Shown piece after piece: positions 1-8,680 of a DNA stretch of 52,149 nt. Source of the stretch: Mycobacterium angelicum (GTDB lineage: Bacteria > Actinomycetota > Actinomycetes > Mycobacteriales > Mycobacteriaceae). The notes beneath the pieces were generated by a model. That model was not told the DNA's origin. It saw nothing but the letters and a program-made list of their open reading frames with translations, and did no database searches. The stretch is taken from positions 1 to 52,149 of the forward strand of contig NZ_MVHE01000036.1 in NCBI RefSeq assembly GCF_002086155.1, read 5' to 3'. A program made the position numbers and the translations under genes. How positions within the stretch are numbered: position 1 is the first letter of the stretch; each line of letters starts with the position of its first letter.

Positions 1-1083
1 CCGGCCCCGCCGGCCCCGCCGCCGCCACCGGACGGCGGCCCCGGCCTGGGTGGATCAACGACGTCGCTCGCCGAGTGGGTAACCGGGCCCGACAGCCCGA
101 ACAAGACCCTGGACCGCTTCGGCGTCTCTGGCACCGACCTCGGAATCCTTTGGGACAACGGCGATCCCGCCAACCACCAGGCGCTGATGATCTTCGGCGA
201 TACCTTCGGCTACTGCGCCGTCAACGAACATCAATGGCGGTACAACGTACTGTTCCGTAGCCAGGACCGCGATCTGGGCGACGGAATCAACGTGACCCCC
301 GGCGACCCCGCCAACAGATTCTCCGGATCGCCCATGCGCCAGGCCGGCTTCGCCAAGCAGCTGATCAGCAGCATCAAGTGGGCGCCGAAAGAGGACGGCA
401 TCATCCCGACCGCCGCCGTCTCCGTCGGCAAAACCCAATACGTCAACTTCATGTCCATCAGGGACTGGGGCCGCGACGGCGAATGGACCACGAACTACTC
501 GGGCATCGCGGTATCCAACGACAACGGCCAGAACTGGGGCGTCTATCCCAACACCATCCGCGCGTCCGGACCGGACAGCGGCAGAGCCAGATTCATTGAG
601 GGCAACGAGAATTTCCAGATGGGGGCGTTCCTGAAATCCAGTGACGGCTACCTGTACTCGTTCGGCACCCCACCCGGGCGCGGCGGTTCGGCGTTCCTGG
701 CACGGGTGCCCCAACGGTTCGTGCCCGATCTCACCAAATACGAGTACTGGAACGGAGATTCGAATTCCTGGGTGCCGAACAAGCCGGCGGCGGCCACCCC
801 GGTCATCCCCGGCCCGGTCGGCGAAATGTCAGCCCAGTACAACACTTATCTCAAGCAGTATCTGGTGATGTACACCAACGGCGCCAACGACGTGGTCGGC
901 AGGACGGCGCCGTCGCCGCAAGGACCGTGGAGCCCGGAGACGATGCTGGTGTCGTCGTGGCAGATGCCCGGCGGCATCTACGCGCCGATGATGCACCCCT
1001 GGTCGACGGGCAAGGACGTGTACTTCAATCTGTCGCTGTGGTCGGCCTACAACGTGATGCTGATGCACACCGTGTTGCCGTAG
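1..1083 (+). CDS. DUF4185 domain protein, 5'-truncated (probable PE-family protein)
   Basis: The reading frame is open from the first base, so the N-terminus lies outside the window. The visible part starts with a run of Pro/Ala, then Gly-rich residues, then about 330 residues that I recognise as a DUF4185 domain, beginning near SLAEWVTGPDSPNKTLDRFG and continuing through LMIFGDTFGYC. This fold is a beta-propeller-like, glycosidase-related extracellular domain of unknown substrate. In mycobacteria it is often the C-terminal cargo of PE or PE_PGRS proteins, and the Pro-rich linker fits that, but no PE domain is visible, so the family is inferred. The TAG stop is at 1081-1083. It is convergent with the next gene. 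Confidence 0.75.
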   Translation, partial: PAPPAPPPPPDGGPGLGGSTTSLAEWVTGPDSPNKTLDRFGVSGTDLGILWDNGDPANHQALMIFGDTFGYCAVNEHQWRYNVLFRSQDRDLGDGINVTPGDPANRFSGSPMRQAGFAKQLISSIKWAPKEDGIIPTAAVSVGKTQYVNFMSIRDWGRDGEWTTNYSGIAVSNDNGQNWGVYPNTIRASGPDSGRARFIEGNENFQMGAFLKSSDGYLYSFGTPPGRGGSAFLARVPQRFVPDLTKYEYWNGDSNSWVPNKPAAATPVIPGPVGEMSAQYNTYLKQYLVMYTNGANDVVGRTAPSPQGPWSPETMLVSSWQMPGGIYAPMMHPWSTGKDVYFNLSLWSAYNVMLMHTVLP

Positions 1084-1090
1084 CGCGGCG

Positions 1091-2002
1091 CTATGCGCGG
1101 CGCGGGTCGACGCCGGACCGGACCCACGCGTCGGCCGCCCAGGGTGTGTAGATCAGCCGCAGGGGAAGGCGGCTGATCAACGGATTCAGGGCGCGCATCG
1201 CCGCGGCAAAGCGCTGAAATCGCTTTTCCCGCTTGGCATTCCAGGCAAGGTCACACACCTCGCGCATTTGCGGCGGTAACGTGCCCACTACGACCAAGCG
1301 GGCGTATGCGTTCAGCGGTGCGGACAGGATGCGCCAGATCGGTCCCGGCACCTGGCGGGGACCGGGTATGCCCTTGCGCAGGTATCCGGTGCCGTACAGC
1401 ACGGTCTTGTGCGGGACGAACCGGTCGAGCATGCCGTCCCAGTAGGCGACGAACTCGTCGTAGGTCTGCGGCTGGCCGCGGTCGCTGACGCCGTAGAGGC
1501 CGTACCAGACCTTGCTCTCGGCGAAGATCTGCTCCTTCTCGGCGCGCGACAGCCGCCGGATGAACATGTCGGTGTTGTAGATGACCTGATCGACGAATGT
1601 GGCGTGCGCCCAATAGAACAACTCCGGGTTCAAAGCGTGGTACCTGGACCCGTCGCCGATGGTGCCTTTGATCGGCTTGTGGAAATCGCGGACCGTGCGG
1701 CCCCATTTGTGCGGGTCGTCGGAGTAGATGGTCTTCATCAGCGGTGGCGCGGTGCGCTTGGCCCTGCCCAAGGTGTCGCTGAAGATCACCGAGTGGTCGA
1801 ACACGCCCTGGGCGAGTTGCTCGATGCAGTTCTCGGTGCCGGCCACCCGCTGGAAGCCGAACAGCTGAGTGCGGTTGTCGCCGTAGAACTTCCAAATCAG
1901 CGAGCCGGGACCGAGCCGGGCGACGTCCGCGTCGTCACGATCGTCGAGGGGCATCGGCATGGCCTCGCGCACGCCGGTGTCGAAACTCAGTTCAGCCGTC
2001 AC
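1091..2002 (-). CDS. DUF2236 / MpaB-type oxygenase family protein
   Basis: A protein of about 303 residues of the DUF2236 (latex-clearing protein/MpaB-like, haem-dependent oxygenase) family. Family-like segments include SLIWKFYGDNRTQLFGFQR, PPLMKTIYSDDPHKWGR, PELFYWAHATFVDQVIYN and RFVPHKTVLYGTGYLRKG. The substrate is unknown. A longer open frame to 2164 exists, but the GTG at 2002 is preferred because GGGGAG lies 7 nt upstream and longer versions would run into the divergent TetR gene. It is transcribed away from the TetR gene at 2115, and a perfect inverted repeat at 2031-2056 lies between them, so control by that TetR is likely. Confidence 0.8.
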   Translation of the reverse strand: MTAELSFDTGVREAMPMPLDDRDDADVARLGPGSLIWKFYGDNRTQLFGFQRVAGTENCIEQLAQGVFDHSVIFSDTLGRAKRTAPPLMKTIYSDDPHKWGRTVRDFHKPIKGTIGDGSRYHALNPELFYWAHATFVDQVIYNTDMFIRRLSRAEKEQIFAESKVWYGLYGVSDRGQPQTYDEFVAYWDGMLDRFVPHKTVLYGTGYLRKGIPGPRQVPGPIWRILSAPLNAYARLVVVGTLPPQMREVCDLAWNAKREKRFQRFAAAMRALNPLISRLPLRLIYTPWAADAWVRSGVDPRRA

Positions 2003-2030
2003 CGCCAACTCCCCACCCGTTGTGAAACAG

Positions 2031-2056
2031 TGGAACAAAAGCGTATCTTTGTTCCA
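2031..2056. promoter_or_regulatory. Inverted repeat, probable TetR operator
   Basis: Perfect 9-bp arms TGGAACAAA (2031-2039) and TTTGTTCCA (2048-2056) are separated by 8 bp. The element lies 28 bp upstream of the GTG of the DUF2236 gene and 58 bp before the divergent TetR gene. Its size and symmetry are typical of TetR operators. The protein that binds it is inferred from position only. Confidence 0.6.
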
Positions 2057-2114
2057 GCCCAACCCAGCCCAGCCTAGCAGGTTGCATCCAGATTGCCGTG
2101 GGGGTCGTTGATCG

Positions 2115-2690
2115 ATGCCAGACCGCAGCCCTGACGGCAATCTCGACGAAAGCATTCTGGACACCGCCCGCGCGGTCTTCGAAACCTACGGTGTGCGCCG
2201 GGCCAACATCGAAGACGTCGCCGCACGCGCCGGTGTCAGCCGCAGCACCATCTACCGCCGCTTTCCCACCAAGGACGAGCTGTTCGCACAGGTCGTGCGG
2301 CGCGAGGGTGAACGGTTCTTCGCCACCCTGGACCAGGCCACTAGAAACCGATCGGCCCGCCAGGCGGTCGTCGAGGCATTCGCCCTGGGCGTGCGCCTGA
2401 TCCAGGATTCGCCGCTGTATTCGCGCATCGCCGAAAGCGAACCCGAGCTCTTCGGCCTGTTCTCCAGCTCGCACGTGTTCCCGATTACCCAATTCGCCGA
2501 CGGCATCGCCCACACCCTGCGCCGCTGCGGCGCCGAGATCGCCGACGCCGACCTCGCCAACGTCGCCGACATCCTGCTGCGCGTCGCCGTCGGCATCATC
2601 ATGTTCCCCACCGACCGCCTCGACACCTCTGATCAGGCGGCCGTGCGTGCATACGCCGCGAGGTATCTGGTTCCGATCATTAGCCTGTAA
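2115..2690 (+). CDS. TetR/AcrR family transcriptional regulator
   Basis: A 191-residue TetR-type repressor. The N-terminal helix-turn-helix is clear at residues 15-60: ILDTARAVFETYGVRRANIE followed by VAARAGVSRSTIYRRFPTKD. The C-terminal ligand domain (70-190) has no recognisable effector class. It is divergent from the DUF2236 gene with an inverted repeat between them, and it is followed after 2 bp by the hydrolase-cyclase gene, so it may be the first gene of a rightward operon that reaches the copper ATPase. It probably autoregulates through the 2031-2056 repeat. Confidence 0.85.
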   Translation: MPDRSPDGNLDESILDTARAVFETYGVRRANIEDVAARAGVSRSTIYRRFPTKDELFAQVVRREGERFFATLDQATRNRSARQAVVEAFALGVRLIQDSPLYSRIAESEPELFGLFSSSHVFPITQFADGIAHTLRRCGAEIADADLANVADILLRVAVGIIMFPTDRLDTSDQAAVRAYAARYLVPIISL

Positions 2691-2692
2691 CC

Positions 2693-4114
2693 GTGGCGCA
2701 GGCCCCGAGAACTCGCTACGCCAGGTGCGGTGACCCCGAACTAAACCTGGATATCGCCTACCAGGTTCTCGGCGAGGGTCCCATCGACCTGCTTGTCGTA
2801 CCCGGCCCGTCAATCCCGGTGGACACGATCGACGCCGAGCCCTCGATGTACCGCTTTCACCGGCGGCTGGCGTCCTTCAGCCGGTTGATCCGGTTCGACC
2901 ATCGCGGCGTCGGCCTGTCGTCCCGGGTTCCCTCCCTCGACCTGCTCGGGCCGCGGTCCTGGGCCGAGGATGCGATCGCGGTGATGGACGCCGCGGGCTG
3001 CGAGCGGGCCGCATTGCTCGGGTCCGGGTTCACCGCGACCACCGCTCTGGTTATCGCCGCCGAATACCCCGAACGGGTCAGCAGCCTGGTGATCGTCAAC
3101 GGCTCGGCGCGAACGCTGTGGGCGCCCGACTACGACATCGGAACCCAGCCGGAGATCGCCGATCCCTTCATCAACATCGGGACCGAGCCGGACGCGGTCG
3201 AACGAGGCTTCGACGTGCTCGGCATTCTCGCGCCCAGCGTCGTCGATGATGACGCCTTCCGCTCATGGTGGGACCTGGCCGGCAACCGCGCCGCCTCGCC
3301 CAGCATGGCTCGCGGCTTCATCAGTGCCGTGCGCAACTGTGATGCGCGCGACTGCCTGGACGGGATCACCGCGCCGACGCTGATCCTGCATCGCGACGAC
3401 ACCCGGTTCGTCCCGTGCGCGCATGGTCGCTACCTCGCCGAACACATCGCCGGAGCGCGCTTCGTCGAGCTGGGCGGGTCCGACGCGCTGTACTGGGTCG
3501 GCGACACCGCGGCCATGCTCGACGAGATCGAGGAGTTCATCACCGGCGTCCGGGGCGGCGGCGAGGCCGAGCGGGTGCTGACCACGATCATGTTCACCGA
3601 CATCGTCGGCTCCACCCGGCGTGCGGCCACCCTCGGCGACGAACGCTGGCGCGACCTGCTCGACAACCACGACAACCTGGTCCGGCACGAAATCCAGCGC
3701 TTCGGCGGCCGCGAGGTCAACACCGCCGGTGACGGCTTCGTCATGACGTTCACCAGCCCCAGCGCCGCCATCGCGTGCGCCGACGCCATCGTCGACGCGG
3801 TTCACGTACTCGGCATCGAGGTCCGGGTCGGCATTCATGCCGGCGAGGTCGAGATACGCGGTGCCCTTAAGAGCGACGTTGCGGGTATGGCCGTGCACAT
3901 CGGTGCGCGGGTCTCGGCGCTGGCCGGTCCCAGCGAGGTGCTGGTGTCCGCCACGGTGCGCGATATCGTCACCGGCTCGCGGCACCGATTCGCCGAACGT
4001 GGCGAGCATGAACTCAAGGGCGTGCCCGGCCGCTGGCGCGTATATGCGCTGAGCAGAGCAGACGCGGCCGGCGATCGGGCCGAGCTGCGCCGGTACCCTG
4101 GCGGTACCGAATAA
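2693..4114 (+). CDS. Alpha/beta-hydrolase-fold protein fused to class III nucleotide cyclase (Rv1900c/LipJ-like)
   Basis: A 473-residue, GTG-start protein with the architecture of M. tuberculosis Rv1900c (LipJ): an alpha/beta-hydrolase fold (about 1-285) and a class III adenylate/guanylate cyclase domain (about 295-460). Metal-binding aspartates are visible in FTDIVGST (D303) and AGDGF (D347). The usual base-selecting Lys is Asn343, and the Asn of the VNxAAR motif is His402, the same unusual pair I recall from Rv1900c. The hydrolase half looks inactive: the nucleophile elbow reads LLGSGFTA with Gly112 in the Ser position, and the DHLPW-type His motif reads DALYW with Ala265. It may therefore bind a ligand and tune cyclase output. 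It lies 18 bp before the copper ATPase gene, so co-transcription is likely. Confidence 0.85.
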   Translation: MAQAPRTRYARCGDPELNLDIAYQVLGEGPIDLLVVPGPSIPVDTIDAEPSMYRFHRRLASFSRLIRFDHRGVGLSSRVPSLDLLGPRSWAEDAIAVMDAAGCERAALLGSGFTATTALVIAAEYPERVSSLVIVNGSARTLWAPDYDIGTQPEIADPFINIGTEPDAVERGFDVLGILAPSVVDDDAFRSWWDLAGNRAASPSMARGFISAVRNCDARDCLDGITAPTLILHRDDTRFVPCAHGRYLAEHIAGARFVELGGSDALYWVGDTAAMLDEIEEFITGVRGGGEAERVLTTIMFTDIVGSTRRAATLGDERWRDLLDNHDNLVRHEIQRFGGREVNTAGDGFVMTFTSPSAAIACADAIVDAVHVLGIEVRVGIHAGEVEIRGALKSDVAGMAVHIGARVSALAGPSEVLVSATVRDIVTGSRHRFAERGEHELKGVPGRWRVYALSRADAAGDRAELRRYPGGTE

Positions 4115-4132
4115 GCCGATCTGAGGAGAGCC

Positions 4133-6370
4133 GTGACGGCGCCGCTTGTAGAGGACTCCCACCTCGCCTCGGCGCGCCGCGTCCAGCTGGAAGTTTCGGG
4201 CATGTCCTGCGCGGCCTGCGCCGGCCGCGTCGAAGGCAAGCTGAACAAGGTCCCGGGCGTGCGCGCATCGGTCAACTTCGCCACCCGGCTGGCGACCATC
4301 GACGCCGTCGACATGGACGTCGACCAACTGTGCGAGGTGGTGCAGAAGGCCGGATACCAAGCGGCCCCGCGCACGGCCTCAGACGCCCGGGAAGCCAGGG
4401 ATCCCGACGCCGCGCACGCTCGCAGTCTGCTGCGGCGGCTGCTGGTCGCGGCGGTGTTGTTCGTGCCGCTGGCCGACCTGTCCACGATGTTCGCCATCGT
4501 GCCCAGCGCCAGGTTCGCCGGCTGGGGCTATGTGCTGACCGCCCTGGCCGCGCCCATCGTGACCTGGGCCGCCTGGCCGTTCCACTCCGTTGCGCTGCGT
4601 AACGCGCGCCATCGCACCGCGTCCATGGAGACGCTGATCTCGGTGGGCATTGTGGCGGCCACCATCTGGTCGTTGTCGACGGTGTTGGCCCCCCGGCAGC
4701 CGCGGCCGACAAACGGCATCTGGCAGGCGATCCTGCACAGCGACTCGATCTACCTCGAGGTCGCCGCCGGAGTCACCGTCTTCGTCCTGGCCGGCCGCTA
4801 CTTCGAGGCCCGCGCGAAGTCCAAGGCCGGCGGCGCGCTGCGGGCACTGGCCGCGCTGGGCGCCAAGGACGTCACGGTGCTGCTGCCCGACGGGGCCGAA
4901 CTGGTGATCCCGGCCGCCGAACTGAAAAAGCAACAGCGCTTCGTGACGCGCCCGGGCGAGACCATCGCCGCCGACGGCGTCGTCCTGGACGGCACTGCGG
5001 CCATCGACATGAGCGCAATGACCGGTGAGGCCAAACCGGTGCGGGTAGGTCCGGACGCCGCCGTGGTGGGTGGCACCGTCGCGCTGGACGGCAGGCTGAT
5101 CATCGAGGCGACCGCCGTCGGCGCCGATACGCAATTCGCCGCAATGGTCCGGCTCGTCGAGGAGGCGCAGGCCCAGAAGGCCCGCGCCCAGCGGCTCGCC
5201 GACCGGATCTCCGCCGTCTTCGTGCCAGTGGTCTTCGCCATCGCGTTGACCGCCGGCGCGGCCTGGCTGGTCAGCGGCGCCGGCGCGGATCGCGCCTTCT
5301 CGGTGACGCTCGGGGTGCTGGTGATCGCCTGCCCGTGTGCGCTCGGGCTGGCCACCCCGACGGCCATGATGGTCGCCTCCGGGCGGGGCGCGCAGCTCGG
5401 CATCTTCATCAAGGGCTACCGGGCGTTGGAGACGATCCGCGGCATCGACACCGTGGTGTTCGACAAGACGGGCACGCTGACCGTCGGGCAGCTGACGGTG
5501 ACCAACGTGACGACGATCAGCGGCTGGGATTCGCAGCGGGTCCTTGCGCTGGCCTCCGCTGTCGAGGCGGCCTCCGAGCATGCGGTTGCGACGGCGATCG
5601 TCGCCGCTTGCGCGGACCCGGCTGCGGTCACCGAGTTCGTTGCGGTCGCCGGCCGCGGTGTGTCCGGAGCCGTGGACGGTCACCGCGTCGAGGTCGGCAA
5701 GCCATCCTGGGTAACCCGAGACCTGCCGGGCGACGCGGTGCTGGGATACGCCCGGTGCGACGGCGAATCCCGCGGCGAAACAGTGGTTTTCGTGTCGGTC
5801 GACGGTGTCGCCTGCGCTGCCGTCGCGATCGCCGATACCGTCAAGGATTCGGCCGCTGACGCCGTCGCCGCATTGCGCGAGCGCGGGCTGCACACCATTC
5901 TGCTCACCGGCGACAATCAGGCCGCCGCCGATGCGGTGGCAGCACAGGTCGGTATCGACACCGCCATCGCCGATGTGCTCCCGGAAGGCAAAGTCGAAGT
6001 GATCCAACGACTTCGCGCGCAGGGACGAACCGTCGCCATGGTCGGCGACGGCATCAACGACGGCCCCGCGTTGGCCGGGGCGGATCTCGGGTTGGCGATG
6101 GGGCGTGGTACCGACGTCGCGATCGGCGCGGCGGACATCATCTTGGTGCGAGACGATCTGCACATCGTCCCGCAGGCCCTGGACTTGGCCCGCGCCACCA
6201 TGCGGACGATACGGATGAACATGATCTGGGCCTTCGGTTACAACATCGCGGCAATACCCATTGCCGCCGCGGGACTGCTCAACCCGCTGATCGCCGGGGC
6301 CGCGATGGCGTTCTCGTCGTTCTTCGTGGTATCAAACAGCCTGCGGCTCCGCACTTTTGCCGCTCACTAA
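4133..6370 (+). CDS. ctpB: Copper-type P1B-ATPase, CtpA/CtpB family (CtpB-like)
   Basis: A 745-residue heavy-metal transporting P-type ATPase. It has an N-terminal HMA domain with C26-x2-C29 (GMSCAACAG), transmembrane helices, the actuator loop motif TGEAKP, the intramembrane metal motif C400-P-C402, phosphorylated D444 in DKTGTLT, and GDGIND. CPC plus an N-terminal CxxC points to Cu(I). The GTG start is supported by GAGGAG nearby. Its place opposite the Rv0102-like gene and the nrp operon mirrors Rv0103c (ctpB) in M. tuberculosis, so I use that symbol; a second close paralogue lies at 19924-22197. It is followed by a small HMA protein gene. Confidence 0.88.
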   Translation: MTAPLVEDSHLASARRVQLEVSGMSCAACAGRVEGKLNKVPGVRASVNFATRLATIDAVDMDVDQLCEVVQKAGYQAAPRTASDAREARDPDAAHARSLLRRLLVAAVLFVPLADLSTMFAIVPSARFAGWGYVLTALAAPIVTWAAWPFHSVALRNARHRTASMETLISVGIVAATIWSLSTVLAPRQPRPTNGIWQAILHSDSIYLEVAAGVTVFVLAGRYFEARAKSKAGGALRALAALGAKDVTVLLPDGAELVIPAAELKKQQRFVTRPGETIAADGVVLDGTAAIDMSAMTGEAKPVRVGPDAAVVGGTVALDGRLIIEATAVGADTQFAAMVRLVEEAQAQKARAQRLADRISAVFVPVVFAIALTAGAAWLVSGAGADRAFSVTLGVLVIACPCALGLATPTAMMVASGRGAQLGIFIKGYRALETIRGIDTVVFDKTGTLTVGQLTVTNVTTISGWDSQRVLALASAVEAASEHAVATAIVAACADPAAVTEFVAVAGRGVSGAVDGHRVEVGKPSWVTRDLPGDAVLGYARCDGESRGETVVFVSVDGVACAAVAIADTVKDSAADAVAALRERGLHTILLTGDNQAAADAVAAQVGIDTAIADVLPEGKVEVIQRLRAQGRTVAMVGDGINDGPALAGADLGLAMGRGTDVAIGAADIILVRDDLHIVPQALDLARATMRTIRMNMIWAFGYNIAAIPIAAAGLLNPLIAGAAMAFSSFFVVSNSLRLRTFAAH

Positions 6371-6391
6371 GATGCGACGAAGGATGTGATG

Positions 6392-6610
6392 ATGGCCGAA
6401 CAGAGTTTCTCCGTCGACGGACTGCGCTGCGGGGGCTGCGTAGAGACCATTACCAACGCGTTGCTGGCCCTGCCGCCGGTCAGCGCCGTCGACATCGACC
6501 TGGACACCGATGGCACTTCCACAGTACGGATTTCGACCGATACCGAACTGACGCGCGATCAGGTTCAGGCAGCCCTTAGCGGCGACGGGAACTTCTCGGT
6601 AGTGGGTTAG
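6392..6610 (+). CDS. Small HMA-domain copper chaperone-like protein
   Basis: A single heavy-metal-associated domain of 72 residues with the metal-binding motif C13-G-G-C16 (GLRCGGCVETI). It probably carries Cu(I) to the ATPase encoded just upstream (21 bp gap). Three start codons occur in frame (GTG 6386, ATG 6389, ATG 6392); the last is chosen because GAAGGA at 6379-6384 is then 7 nt away. The stop overlaps the 3' end of the convergent CtaG-type gene by 4 bp. Confidence 0.85.
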   Translation: MAEQSFSVDGLRCGGCVETITNALLALPPVSAVDIDLDTDGTSTVRISTDTELTRDQVQAALSGDGNFSVVG

Positions 6611-8580
6611 CGGCGCATCCGCGACAACTCGCGAAGCATCGCGTTGTAGGCCTCCAGGTCGTCGTCGGCGTAGTCGCTGTCGGCGTGCCGGTCCTCGCGC
6701 GACGCGACCCGGCGATCCTGGCGCGCCCACTGCGTCACCAGCGCCACGATGACGATGACCACCGGCAATTCGGTTAGCGTCCAAGCGATTCCGCCGCCCA
6801 AATGCTGATCGGCGATAATGCTGCCCAGCCAGGGCAGGTTCACCGACCGGTAGAAGGTACCGCCTACCGCCGTCGACATGGTCATAAGTGCCACACCGAA
6901 GAACGCGTGGAACGGCATCACCGCGAACAGCAGACCGATCCGGCCGGGATAGGGCAGCCGGCGTGGGCCCGGATCGATACCGATGATGGCCCAGTAGAAA
7001 AGATATCCGACCAGCAGGAAGTGGATGGCCATGAACTCGTGGCCCCAGTGATAGCGGACCAGGGTATCGAAAATCGGTGTGAAGTAGACGATGTAGGGCG
7101 AGCCCACGAATAGGACGAACGCGACGACAGGGTGCGACAAGAACGTCGTCACCCGGGAATGCAGCAGCCAGGCCAGCCACTCCCGCGGACCGGGTGGCTG
7201 ACCTTCACCGGCGGCGGGCAATGCCCGCAGCGCCAGCGTGACCGGTCCGCCGAGGACCAGCAGGACCGGGATGAACATGTTCAGCGTCATGTGTTCGGCC
7301 ATGTGCACGCTGAACATCGCCGAGCCGTAGGCGCGCACACCCGAGCTGGCGGTGAATACCAGTGCTGCGCAACCGATCAGCCATGACACCAGGCGACCGG
7401 CCGGCCAGGAGTTGCCGGCCCGCCGCAGCCGGACGAAGCCCACCACGTAGACGACCGCGAGAACCAAGCCGGCCGTTCCGACGAAACCGTCATAGCGCCA
7501 AATGGTAAGCATGGTAACGACGGTCGGCGGTTGCGGCAGTTGATAGCCCAGGAACACATCCCACGCCGTGAACTGGTGGGTGAGCAGTCGCGGCGCGGTG
7601 GTAACGGCCATACCCGCGAGCGCCGCCCCGGCGGCCATCATCGCCAGCGCCGCGACGACGTCAGGAACAGCGCGCGCCGAGCGGCCGAACAGCCGCCAGC
7701 AGTCGGACAGCCACACCAGCGTCACCAGAACGCCCGCGGCAATGCCGAGGCGGCCGAAATCCGAACCGAGATCCCAGCCGGGGATCAGCAGATAGAGCAG
7801 CGCCGCACCGTACACCAGCGCCACTGCCCCACTGACAACCTGCGTGACCTGCACCGCGCGGTTGGGCGTCGCGGCCGCCAAGGCGGCGGTGATCTTCAGT
7901 CCGGTCAACAGGGCCACCGCGACCGCGAAGACGATGGCGGCGCTGGTCGCGTAGTCATGGTCGGGCCCCTGGCCGGGGTTGCCGGTCACCACCGTGGCGA
8001 CGACGGCGACCGCGGTGGGAACCAGCAGCACGCAGTGACCAAGCCAGCGCGTGCTGAACCGCATCGTCACCGTGACCACCAGCGCAAAAACAGCGACCAG
8101 ACACCACGCCGGGGCGGTCTCGGATGCACTGATGGCGTCGGGCAGTGCACCACTGGACACCAGCCGCCCCGGCGGCACTCCGCAGTCGTGCGATGCCTGA
8201 ATCACCACCATCGCCAGGGCGATCACCAGCCACGCCGGTGAAACCCGCTCTAGCACAAGGTGAATGCGAAAGGCCGCGGGATCGATCAGGCCGTCTTGCT
8301 GCGGCCGTGCCGTCATGACCACGTAGCACAACGCGCCGAGAGTGATTGCGCCCAGCAGGGAGCCGACGAAGTACCCGACCGGTTCGGCGATGCCGACGAA
8401 GGCGCCGGGGTAGGGATTGCCGGCCTCGGCGAAGCGGCGTGGCCCCGACACCAGGCCGTAGCCGGCCAAGGCGGCCGTGATGGCCAGAAACCCAGCCAGT
8501 AGACCAACCCGCGCCGCGATCGAGGGCCCGGCAACGTGCGCAGCCGAGGACGCATCTTCGGCCGGCCGGTCATTCTTCAC
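6607..8580 (-). CDS. CopD/CtaG-type integral membrane protein (Rv0102-like)
   Basis: A 657-residue polytopic membrane protein, close in length to Rv0102. The N-terminal half (about 25-330) resembles CopD-like copper-resistance membrane domains. The C-terminal half (about 380-620) is a caa3/CtaG cytochrome oxidase assembly domain with conserved histidines in VHMAEHMTLNM and HWGHEFMAIH. It may handle copper at the membrane for oxidase assembly or uptake. It lies downstream of nrp on the same strand, as in M. tuberculosis, but a divergent DUF5134 gene now separates them. The start is GTG at 8580; an ATG at 8573 is possible. Confidence 0.82.
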   Translation of the reverse strand: MKNDRPAEDASSAAHVAGPSIAARVGLLAGFLAITAALAGYGLVSGPRRFAEAGNPYPGAFVGIAEPVGYFVGSLLGAITLGALCYVVMTARPQQDGLIDPAAFRIHLVLERVSPAWLVIALAMVVIQASHDCGVPPGRLVSSGALPDAISASETAPAWCLVAVFALVVTVTMRFSTRWLGHCVLLVPTAVAVVATVVTGNPGQGPDHDYATSAAIVFAVAVALLTGLKITAALAAATPNRAVQVTQVVSGAVALVYGAALLYLLIPGWDLGSDFGRLGIAAGVLVTLVWLSDCWRLFGRSARAVPDVVAALAMMAAGAALAGMAVTTAPRLLTHQFTAWDVFLGYQLPQPPTVVTMLTIWRYDGFVGTAGLVLAVVYVVGFVRLRRAGNSWPAGRLVSWLIGCAALVFTASSGVRAYGSAMFSVHMAEHMTLNMFIPVLLVLGGPVTLALRALPAAGEGQPPGPREWLAWLLHSRVTTFLSHPVVAFVLFVGSPYIVYFTPIFDTLVRYHWGHEFMAIHFLLVGYLFYWAIIGIDPGPRRLPYPGRIGLLFAVMPFHAFFGVALMTMSTAVGGTFYRSVNLPWLGSIIADQHLGGGIAWTLTELPVVIVIVALVTQWARQDRRVASREDRHADSDYADDDLEAYNAMLRELSRMRR

Positions 8581-8680
8581 CCCTGCAGCTTACGGCCGTG
8601 CAGCGTCAGCGACCGAACGCATAGTCTTGGTGACCGCTGTACCCGGCACGGTATCCGAACCGCGAAAGCAGGCCCATTAC

